NCBI GenBank assembly: GCA_027005175.1
Contig: JALTMC010000264.1
Span: forward strand, 1 to 20,754
From: Myxococcales bacterium
GTDB lineage: Bacteria > Myxococcota_C > UBA6777
DNA: 20,754 bases
Direction of reading: 5' to 3'
This document shows positions 7,592 to 14,381 of the stretch, in pieces. The position numbers were made by a program, and so were the translations under genes. The notes beneath the pieces were generated by a model. The model made no database searches, was not told where the DNA came from, and was given only the letters and a program-made list of their open reading frames with translations. How positions within the stretch are numbered: position 1 is the stretch's first letter; each line of letters opens with the position of its first letter.

Positions 7592-7954
7592 CTATAGGAG
7601 AGGTTGGAAGATCTCTGTGTAGAGATCTGCGTTGTAGCCCACCACAAGAAGCTTTCCAAACAGGAGCGTGGGTGCTCTCATATTCCCGGTTCTCCCGAGA
7701 AGATGTTCCATTAAAGTATCTTCGCTGGGATTGTCTTGGGTGAGGTCAAAGGAGGTTTGCTTTCTACCTTTGGATATCCAAATGGTATCGACTTTTTTGA
7801 CCAGTTCCAGAGCGTCTTCACGTCGATACTTCCCCTTGCCACCTGCATTCACCTGCTCTGTTATCTCGATATTATTTTGCGCAAGAAACTCCTGCGCACG
7901 TTTGCAAGACGTTCAGCCATTGCGATGATAGTACATATCAATCGTGATACTCAT
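7592..7954 (-). CDS. ArsC-like thioredoxin-fold selenoprotein with in-frame TGA (Sec14)
   Basis: Read through one TGA, this is a 120-residue protein from ATG 7954 to TAG at 7592. The ribosome-binding site AAGAGG (7969-7964) is 9 bases upstream. The TGA (7915-7913) is codon 14 and gives H-R-N-G-U-T-S-C, a UxxC redox motif with Cys17, at the end of the first beta strand, where thioredoxin/ArsC-fold proteins place the active cysteine. The protein continues with the helix K-R-A-Q-E-F-L, then R-A-P-T (probable cis-Pro95) and V-V-G-Y-N near the C-terminus. The layout matches what I recall as the ArsC family (seleno)protein group; the exact reaction is unknown, probably a thiol/selenol oxidoreductase. 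A hairpin with SECIS features lies downstream of the TGA. A caller treating TGA as stop would start at GTG 7852 and lose the active site. The alternative is a nonsense-mutated gene, less likely given the position and hairpin. Confidence 0.82.
7878..7898 (-). promoter_or_regulatory. Bacterial SECIS-like hairpin after the TGA codon
   Basis: On the minus strand, TGCGCAGGA (7898-7890) pairs with TCTTGCGCA (7886-7878) in nine consecutive pairs, one a G-U wobble, closing a GTT loop (7889-7887). The loop begins 23 bases after the TGA and starts with G. Both agree with the published bacterial SECIS pattern as I recall it (loop 16-37 bases downstream, a G among the first two loop bases). Confidence 0.75.
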
Positions 7955-8090
7955 CAGAAAAAACCTCTTATGTTGTGAGCGTAAAAATAAAATAGCGAAT
8001 ACACTACAAAGTGAAGTGGTGAAGGTACTGATTTATAATCTTGCGTCAAGCACGATTCCTTTTGAGAGCAGAGGCAGACTGTTGATACAG

Positions 8091-8212
8091 GCATTTCCAA
8101 AGGCAAAAAGGAGAGGAGCCTCAAGGTAAATACGAACCGTTGCTCCAGTGGCAGTACTAGGACATTTCCAAAGGCAAAAAGGAGAGGAACCTCAAGGACA
8201 TTTCCAAAGGCC
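8091..8212 (-). repeat. 36-bp direct repeats at and after the 3' end of the WD40 gene
   Basis: Two near-identical 36-base copies lie at 8091-8126 and 8162-8197. A third, partial copy (about 15 bases, 8198-8212) follows the second directly and contains the last codons of the WD40 gene. The unit therefore seems to derive from the gene's own end (coding L-W-K-C-P). The rest of the 237-base gap up to the selenoprotein ATG shows no gene. Confidence 0.7.
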
Positions 8213-9385
8213 AATGGAGGTACCACCGGCTGCAGCGGCAAGAGACCGACCATCGGGATGATAACGCAACCTGGGCATGTTTCCAGTCTCTCGATCCTTC
8301 AGCATCGTGACCAGAGCACCTGTTTGTGTGTTCCAAATATCGATACGCCCGGTAGAGTTTGAGACTGCCGCATGTAGACCATTGGGGCTCCAATCTACCC
8401 CCACAGGGTGACCTTGTGCCCCCTTTAAGTCGCTCGTCCTCATGCGCACAGCTTCTTTGAGAGTAGTAACATCCCAGACAATGATGCCTCCATCATCAGG
8501 GGCCGTGACCAGCCTTTTTCCATCAAGGCTCCAAGAGATATCGTAAACGGCGGTGGGATGAGAGAGACCTTGCCCTGCCCCAGCATCCGGGATAATGGGT
8601 TTCAGTTCAGAGCCCTGCCATAGAAAGATTTCTCCTCTTTGTGTGCTGGCAGCAAGCATCGAACCCGCTGGATTGAGTTTCGCGGAGAGAATCACCGATT
8701 TCACCGTCAAAGAGGCGCGCGTTTCCTTCTTCGTATTGATATCCCAAAAACGAATCGTCTTATCAAAAGAGGAGGAAATGATATGTTTGGAAGAGAACCA
8801 GTTTACACTGGTGACTCCTCCGGTATGACCTTTGAGAACCGCGACTTCTTTACCACCTGGGCTCTCCCATATTCGAATGGTGTTGTCATCGGCTCCTGAA
8901 GCCAACAAAGTTGCGTCTTCATTTAACGCCAAAGAGAGAACTCTTGTACCTTGCTCATGACCCACAAGAATTCGGGTCAGCTTGAGACTGGGCTGACTCC
9001 AGATTTTCACAGTGCCATTGGCAGAAGCTGAGACCAACAGTGGTTTGGTCGGATGAAAAAGAACGTCGAGAACGTCACCATCACTAATATTGGCGAAATT
9101 GTTGTTGAGAGTGCTGCCTATGTATTGGGAAGGAACACAAACAGAGACTTGGCATTGACCCTTGCGGCATGCTTTCTTTGAGCCGCAATCCGTGTCGCTC
9201 TTGCATGTCGCCGCTCCGGTAAATTTTGGATCGAGAGGGTTTGTTCGTGGAAGAGGAAGTTCGAGATAACACCCAGCCACAGTCAAGGACGCAACAAGAA
9301 CCCAAAGACAACTCAGGTAGTTCCATGGAGTGAACCGATAACACCGGATTTCATACTGTGTCATGTTGCGAATGCTCTCTTGCAT
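8192..9385 (-). CDS. Seven-blade WD40-repeat lipoprotein
   Basis: A 397-residue protein. Residues 22-39 are a lipoprotein signal ending V-A-G-C (Cys39), with no Asp at +2, so outer-membrane sorting is expected. A short Cys-rich segment (about 61-84, D-T-D-C-G...K-A-C-R-K-G-Q-C) follows, then seven WD40 repeats filling the rest, each closing with a W-containing strand such as V-K-I-W, I-R-I-W, I-I-V-W and I-G-L-W. Seven repeats make a complete propeller, a protein-docking platform. Its first codon lies 12 bases after the stop of the PEGA gene, with a GAGGA site in between, so the two are probably co-translated. An internal ATG at 9364 would leave a more standard signal length. The binding partner is unknown; the adjacent kinases and envelope proteins are candidates. 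Confidence 0.88.
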   Translation of the reverse strand: MQESIRNMTQYEIRCYRFTPWNYLSCLWVLVASLTVAGCYLELPLPRTNPLDPKFTGAATCKSDTDCGSKKACRKGQCQVSVCVPSQYIGSTLNNNFANISDGDVLDVLFHPTKPLLVSASANGTVKIWSQPSLKLTRILVGHEQGTRVLSLALNEDATLLASGADDNTIRIWESPGGKEVAVLKGHTGGVTSVNWFSSKHIISSSFDKTIRFWDINTKKETRASLTVKSVILSAKLNPAGSMLAASTQRGEIFLWQGSELKPIIPDAGAGQGLSHPTAVYDISWSLDGKRLVTAPDDGGIIVWDVTTLKEAVRMRTSDLKGAQGHPVGVDWSPNGLHAAVSNSTGRIDIWNTQTGALVTMLKDRETGNMPRLRYHPDGRSLAAAAGGTSIGLWKCP

Positions 9386-9397
9386 AGTTAATATTCC

Positions 9398-10726
9398 TCA
9401 AGGAGTGCAGGGTTTTTTTGAGCCTGGGGACAGCGTCAACAAGCGAGTCAACCCAACTCCAATTCCCGCAACTCCCACACCAAGTCCAATATAGCCTACT
9501 GTGCGCCAAGTGTTTCCATTGCTCGCCGTCTGTTCATACAAAGCTGCTGCAGCATTCATAACCTTAACATCCTTTGCGTTGGTATAAACCAGTTTTTGAT
9601 TTTCAGCCTTCGCATGCTCATTGGAAGCCACAATCTGCCCCACTGTACCGAGAACAACAGCAGCAACTCCTGAAGAAAGAACAACCCAACCCCAGATCCG
9701 ATGGGCTCCACTACTTTTCTGTGAAGCCAACCATTGCGTATATTTGGAAGATGGCTTTAAAGTGACAGAGAGAGTTCGAGATGCCCCATTTTTCAAGGAG
9801 ATCATTTGGTCACGATAGCAAGGAAGCGAGACACGAATGGAATGAAGGCTCTTTGACAGCTTGTGTGACAAAGGAGTCTTCCCAACACGCCGACCTGCGA
9901 GAAAGACCGTTGCTCCCGATGGATTCGACTGAATTCGCAAAGAGACCAAGACCGGACGCTTGGGCACAGGTCGCTTTCGCCCAATCACAGGCCCTATCTG
10001 CAAAATACGACTCACCTTGCTACCAGGAGCCAGTGTCAACTTGATTTGTGTACGTTGTTTTCCTCGTTGTCCCAGGATTCGTAACGAGCCAGGGCGAACC
10101 TCAACACGCCACTGCTTCCCCTTCTGACATCGCTTAAAGCGATATCCGTGTAGACAAATGTTGGCGGCATCACCCACGACTTTCATCGTAAGAGTCGCAT
10201 ACCCAATCTCCCGACGTAAAGACTGGATCTGTCGGTCGGCCTCTTGCCGACGGCTCTGATTCTCATACAACTTCTCTGCTTGGTACTTCTTCCATAACAA
10301 CATGGCTTGCTCTCGCCAGAAAGCAGCCTGCGCCGGAGTTGCCCGATGTGCAGCTTGCTTGTAGCAGGTCGCAGCATTTCGAAGCAATCGTCCTTTCGAC
10401 CAGCGCTGTATCTGCGATAATGTGGCTCCCGCTCCCAAACGTTGGGCTTCCTTCCGAAAACAAGCGGCCGCTTTGTCATACTTTTTTTGCTGGAACAGCG
10501 TAGTACAGTTGGCGTTGACCGCCCACACAGGCCAACACAACACCAGGAGAAAAACTCCACAAAACAACAAGGCCCAAAGCTGAGCTCCGGAGGTTCTCGG
10601 AGTCTGCAAACCTTGAGAAGAGCGAGCTAACGAGAGAGGCAATACCCTGGTGGAGGTTCGAGCATAGCCTTGCGTTTGAGTCGAAGACGCAGAGTGCGTC
10701 GATGGGGTCGAAGGGAAAAAGTGCAT
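9398..10726 (-). CDS. TPR/PEGA-domain membrane protein
   Basis: The frame is open from 10783; the ATG at 10726 gives 442 residues, but the start is uncertain. TTG codons at 10642 and 10609 would place a conventional Sec signal (a hydrophobic core ending A-V-N-A) nearer the N-terminus, yet none of the three has a convincing ribosome-binding site. After the signal comes a TPR-like helical segment (Q-Q-K-K-Y-D-K-A-A-A-C-F...), a coiled stretch rich in Gln/Arg, one degenerate and one clear PEGA domain (N-P-S-G-A-T-V-F-L...G-K-T-P-L), then two hydrophobic segments near the C-terminus flanking an Ala/Asn-rich part. PEGA domains are small extracytoplasmic modules found with bacterial kinases and surface proteins. 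It overlaps the 3' end of the upstream kinase gene by up to 100 bases and precedes the WD40 lipoprotein by 12 bases. Probably an envelope partner of the kinases (inference). Confidence 0.8.
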   Translation of the reverse strand: MHFFPSTPSTHSASSTQTQGYARTSTRVLPLSLARSSQGLQTPRTSGAQLWALLFCGVFLLVLCWPVWAVNANCTTLFQQKKYDKAAACFRKEAQRLGAGATLSQIQRWSKGRLLRNAATCYKQAAHRATPAQAAFWREQAMLLWKKYQAEKLYENQSRRQEADRQIQSLRREIGYATLTMKVVGDAANICLHGYRFKRCQKGKQWRVEVRPGSLRILGQRGKQRTQIKLTLAPGSKVSRILQIGPVIGRKRPVPKRPVLVSLRIQSNPSGATVFLAGRRVGKTPLSHKLSKSLHSIRVSLPCYRDQMISLKNGASRTLSVTLKPSSKYTQWLASQKSSGAHRIWGWVVLSSGVAAVVLGTVGQIVASNEHAKAENQKLVYTNAKDVKVMNAAAALYEQTASNGNTWRTVGYIGLGVGVAGIGVGLTRLLTLSPGSKKPCTP

Positions 10727-12603
10727 AACTGAAATCCATGAGCCTCCACAGAAACAACAATCTTGGTAGTAACTTCTAGACAAGTGAAGTTTCGCACACG
10801 TATTCGACGAGTGCCAAATTTAAGTGAGAATCGCCGCCCTCGGGGTCGCAGATGAAGCCGAACGGGGGATGCGTATTTATTGCGTAGTCGACCTGTTGAC
10901 CGACAATACAGAGATTTCTGACTGCGATGACATTGCAGCGTACCACGAAAGAGACATGTACCGACACGTTGGGTGCAAGAATGTCCTTTTCTCGCAAAGT
11001 CTTCATCAACAGCCCCATCACAATCGTCATCACGCCCATTGCACAATTCAAGTGTACTCGGCTTGCGTTCCCCCTGACAAGGTCCAAAGTTGCCACTGCG
11101 ACAAACTTGCAGACCAGCCCGGCACTGGCCACGTCCCAGGGTCTTTGGAGGTCCATTATAACAAGGGCGACGCTGTCCGTCCCGACACCTGTGTTCTACA
11201 ACGACAGGTCCACCATTTCGGTTTGTTTTGTTCGGTTGAGAACCGGAATGGCGATTGGAAGCTTGAACCGGGAGTGCTCCCACTTGATTCGCTTCGGACG
11301 TTTGCGAACCTTCCTTGACTTTCGCCCGGTATTGCCACCAACCTCCAATAACAACCAACAACAAAAGAACAAAGAGACCTACCCAAAGACCTTTGGGTGG
11401 AAAAGCAGAACCCGCAACGTCGTGCTCATCTTCCTCCAGAAACAATGTCGCTTTGTTGTGGCTTTGTTTCTCAGGAGTTGCCGGTTTCTTCGATTCGAGA
11501 CGACCATCTTCTGAAGAAGTTGGACTTGGTGGGGGTGTGAGGGAGGAGTGTGCCTCCTTCGAGATATCGACCGAGGAGAGAGCGCTCTTTTCCTCTTCAA
11601 GAGCCATGGAGATTGGTGTAGGTAAATGAACAAAGGGACGATTTTCCGCTGTAGGCTTGACCCCACCACCACCGTCAAAGATAGGCATATCCATGGTTGC
11701 CTTAAACGCCAAGTTTTCCTGGTTACGTTGTGAGATCAGTGACGACAAAGCAAAGGACAGCTCCATGCAGTTTTGAAACCGCATCTCTGGAGACTTGTGC
11801 AAACAACGCAGGATAATATCATTCAGCCCAGGTGAAATATGTGGTGCAATGTCACTCGGAGGAGGGGGAGTCTCGTACATTTGCTTGTAGATCAAAACCT
11901 CAAGCCCCCCGCGAAAAGGCAAGGTTCCTGTAGCCATATGGTATAGCGTAACACCCAAGCTGTAGATATCCGCTCGCACATCCACACGCTTGCTGTCTTG
12001 AATTTGTTCCGGCGCAATATACGCCATCGTACCCAGGGTCGCTCCTGTTGCCGTTTGCCCTTCTTGTGCCTCCGATACAACCTTGGCAATCCCAAAGTCT
12101 GAAAGCTTCGGAGTCATCTGGGTTCCTTCCCAATGAAGAAGGATATTCGCAGGCTTGATGTCACGATGCACAAGGCCCAGCTGGTGGGCATAATGCAAAG
12201 CATCCAGGATGGGGTGGCAAATATCCCATATTTCAGGCAAGGAGAGGGGCTCCCCCCGACGCTTGATATACTCTTTGGCGTCCTCACCATCGACCCACTC
12301 CATCACACTTCCAATCAGGTTACCGTCCTGAATCACGTCGGTAACCTGTACAATATGAGGGTGCCTAAGTCGAAACTGAATCTTAGCTTCGTCCACAAAG
12401 CGAGCCCGGATCTTCGGACGTTCTGCAAGCTGAGGGTACAGCAATTTTACAGCCATCGTCTCTTGCAAGATCAAGTGGGTTGCTTTATACAACCAAGCCA
12501 TCCCACCCCGAGCAACTAAGGTTTCCATGCGATAGTGGCCTTGCAATGTCCTCCCTTCCAAAGACATCCCAAACCCAAAATTTGCATCACTCGACTCACT
12601 CAT
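10627..12603 (-). CDS. Transmembrane Ser/Thr protein kinase with MopE-like outer segment
   Basis: A 658-residue Hanks-type kinase. Cytoplasmic kinase domain at about 24-290: Gly-loop A-R-G-G-M-A, Lys53 in A-V-K, Glu72, catalytic H-R-D (Asp148) with K-P-A-N, D-F-G at 169-171, and A-P-E at 197-199; all key residues are present. A Pro/Ser-rich linker leads to a single membrane span at 405-423. The outer part has paired Cys motifs and E-L-C-N-G-R-D-D-D-C-D-G (519-530), the Cys/Asp signature of MopE-type putative metal-binding modules. It ends in an Arg-rich, PEGA-like stretch. The ATG is 17 bases after the stop of the other kinase gene, so they are co-transcribed; its end overlaps the PEGA gene. 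Likely a sensor kinase detecting metal or an envelope ligand (inference). Substrates are unknown. Confidence 0.92.
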   Translation of the reverse strand: MSESSDANFGFGMSLEGRTLQGHYRMETLVARGGMAWLYKATHLILQETMAVKLLYPQLAERPKIRARFVDEAKIQFRLRHPHIVQVTDVIQDGNLIGSVMEWVDGEDAKEYIKRRGEPLSLPEIWDICHPILDALHYAHQLGLVHRDIKPANILLHWEGTQMTPKLSDFGIAKVVSEAQEGQTATGATLGTMAYIAPEQIQDSKRVDVRADIYSLGVTLYHMATGTLPFRGGLEVLIYKQMYETPPPPSDIAPHISPGLNDIILRCLHKSPEMRFQNCMELSFALSSLISQRNQENLAFKATMDMPIFDGGGGVKPTAENRPFVHLPTPISMALEEEKSALSSVDISKEAHSSLTPPPSPTSSEDGRLESKKPATPEKQSHNKATLFLEEDEHDVAGSAFPPKGLWVGLFVLLLLVVIGGWWQYRAKVKEGSQTSEANQVGALPVQASNRHSGSQPNKTNRNGGPVVVEHRCRDGQRRPCYNGPPKTLGRGQCRAGLQVCRSGNFGPCQGERKPSTLELCNGRDDDCDGAVDEDFARKGHSCTQRVGTCLFRGTLQCHRSQKSLYCRSTGRLRNKYASPVRLHLRPRGRRFSLKFGTRRIRVRNFTCLEVTTKIVVSVEAHGFQLCTFSLRPHRRTLRLRLKRKAMLEPPPGYCLSR

Positions 12604-12620
12604 ACAACTTTATTCCATAT

Positions 12621-14285
12621 CTACTTACGGGATTTGCGGGATTTTCGTTGGTGTCGCCGGATCGTTCGCCGGATCGACTTGGCGAGTTTTTCGGCGATTT
12701 GACTTTTGGGAACATAGTCAAAAATACCTTGCTCCAAGGCGTGAGTCATCAGCTCAAAGGCATCGTCGGGTCCAATAACAACAACAGCCTGGGACAAATC
12801 GCCCTGTTTGAGATGGGATACAACTTCATCCAACAGGGGCTCTGGATCAGCACAGAGATTCACAACCAGACCAAGAGGTTTGAGTTTGTCCCTTTCTTTG
12901 AGAGCCTGTTCCAACGACTGACAATTTTTAACGGTAAAGCCATTGGCCCACATTTGCATCGTAAGCGATTCCTGGTAGTTTCCCGCGTCTTCCACCACTA
13001 CAAAGGTATACTCTGAAAAGGCTGTTGGTGCATGGAGTACATGGTCAGACAACCTGGGTAGACCGAGCGCATCTGCTCTTGCGTTGCGATCCTCAAGGGC
13101 CCACTGCCCCCGCTGTTCCTGCTCTCCAGAAGGGCTGAGAGCCCGCTGTAAGCCTGCAAGAAACTCCTCTGCACTTTGCACACGTGATGCAGGATCTTTC
13201 GCCAGAGAGCGAAGCGCAAGCTCCTCTAACTCTACAGAAATCTCCACCTCTGTATTGCGTCGTGAAGGTGGCTGAGGCTGTGCCATCATCTGCTGCATCA
13301 TCAAAGCCATTGCATTATCGCCAGAAAATGGAGTTCCACCTGTGAGCATTTCATAGAGAATCGTACCCAACGCATACAGATCAGTGCGATGGTCTACCAA
13401 CTTTCCCTGGCATTGTTCTGGAGACATGTAGTGTGGCGTGCCTACCGTCACACCTTCCAAGGTGAGGCGTTCCTCTTTGCTACCTTCTTGCAAGACAACA
13501 AGACCCCAGTCGACAACTTTAATCAGTGGCCGACCATTCTTATCGATATCGACCATAATATTTTCAGGTTTGAGGTCGCGGTGAATCAGTCCAGCATCAT
13601 GAGCCGCTCCCAAAGCCTCGGCCGCTTGCGACATAACTTCAACAATTTGTTCTGTTGTGAAGGGGAAGTTTTTGTACAGCCACTGATACATGGAGCTGCC
13701 ATGAAGGATCTCCATGGCAATAAAAAATTGTCCTTCCCACTCACCAAAATCAAATACGGTGGCAAGTCCAGGGTGTGATATCCGGGTCATTCCCACTGCT
13801 TCACGTTGAAAGCGAGCTTTGGCTTCCTCATCCATCGCGGAGTGAGCATGAAGAAGTTTCAAAGCAACGAGACGTCCAAGCGGCAGTTGCTCTGCACAAT
13901 AGACTTTCCCCACTCCTCCTTCCCCCAGACAAGAGCGAACAATATAACGCTCTGCCACAGTCGCACCCATCATCGGGTCGTCTGCATCGATCACACCGGG
14001 CAACAGCTCTTTTGAGTCGTCACCTCCTGCAATCAAAGCATCACCAGAGGGCAGCATCGGCCCTTCCCTCTCTCCTCGACTTGTGGACACTCCTGTCGAA
14101 CTCAAGTCCTCGATCCGAATCGCAGGAGGTGAGCCTTCCATGGTTGGTGCAAGATCCCCATTATCGGAAATGTGCAAAACAGAAATGGTATGAGAGGCAC
14201 GATCTTCTCGCTGGGGAGAGGCTTCCCCCAACTCGTTGTCTACCGTAGGCAGAGCACTGTGAGATCTGTCATTGTTGTCACTCAT
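12621..14285 (-). CDS. Soluble Ser/Thr protein kinase with C-terminal pseudo-receiver domain
   Basis: A 554-residue protein without membrane spans. Residues 1-108 are acidic and probably disordered. The kinase domain (about 112-380) has G-E-G-G-V-G (121-126), Lys143, H-R-D with Asp237, D-W-G (259-261, in place of D-F-G; the metal-binding Asp is kept) and S-P-E-Q. Residues 427-540 follow the receiver-domain pattern: F-V-V-V-E-D strand, G-F-T-V, and a final G-I-F-D-Y-V-P-K-S with the conserved Lys527. However, the strand that should carry the phospho-acceptor reads L-V-V-N-L, with Asn476 where Asp is expected. So it is probably a non-phosphorylated docking or regulatory receiver. The tail is very basic. 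GGGAGGT sits 5 bases before the ATG. It lies between the adenylate cyclase (96 bases upstream) and the membrane kinase. Confidence 0.9.
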   Translation of the reverse strand: MSDNNDRSHSALPTVDNELGEASPQREDRASHTISVLHISDNGDLAPTMEGSPPAIRIEDLSSTGVSTSRGEREGPMLPSGDALIAGGDDSKELLPGVIDADDPMMGATVAERYIVRSCLGEGGVGKVYCAEQLPLGRLVALKLLHAHSAMDEEAKARFQREAVGMTRISHPGLATVFDFGEWEGQFFIAMEILHGSSMYQWLYKNFPFTTEQIVEVMSQAAEALGAAHDAGLIHRDLKPENIMVDIDKNGRPLIKVVDWGLVVLQEGSKEERLTLEGVTVGTPHYMSPEQCQGKLVDHRTDLYALGTILYEMLTGGTPFSGDNAMALMMQQMMAQPQPPSRRNTEVEISVELEELALRSLAKDPASRVQSAEEFLAGLQRALSPSGEQEQRGQWALEDRNARADALGLPRLSDHVLHAPTAFSEYTFVVVEDAGNYQESLTMQMWANGFTVKNCQSLEQALKERDKLKPLGLVVNLCADPEPLLDEVVSHLKQGDLSQAVVVIGPDDAFELMTHALEQGIFDYVPKSQIAEKLAKSIRRTIRRHQRKSRKSRK

Positions 14286-14381
14286 CGAAAACCTCCCATT
14301 TCAACATGTCACTGCGCTTGTCACTTGCTACTGTATCCAACACTTGGCTTGGCCTGATGCTCTGTTCTTGCGAAACAGACC

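Noticed and set aside
7592-7852. 86-residue version of the selenoprotein gene starting at GTG 7852
   Set aside because: No ribosome-binding site, and it would lack the first strand and redox motif of its fold, while the read-through frame explains everything.
8091-8212. Short CRISPR-like array
   Set aside because: Only two full copies plus a fragment, two of them directly adjacent with no spacer, and the unit derives from coding sequence. The 28-base pair at 7475-7574 fails similarly with only two copies.
7954-8253. 99-codon minus-strand frame ending in TGATG at the selenoprotein start
   Set aside because: It overlaps the WD40 gene end, consists largely of the 36-base repeats and intergenic bases, and has no ribosome-binding site; the overlap with the ATG was considered as coupling but is probably chance.
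10824-11514. 164- and 195-codon plus-strand frames
   Set aside because: Antisense to the outer segment and linker of the membrane kinase; no start signals or domain character.
14286-14381. Possible terminator, CTGTT/AACAG hairpin between cyclase and kinase genes
   Set aside because: The stem is only five bases and no T-run follows in either direction.
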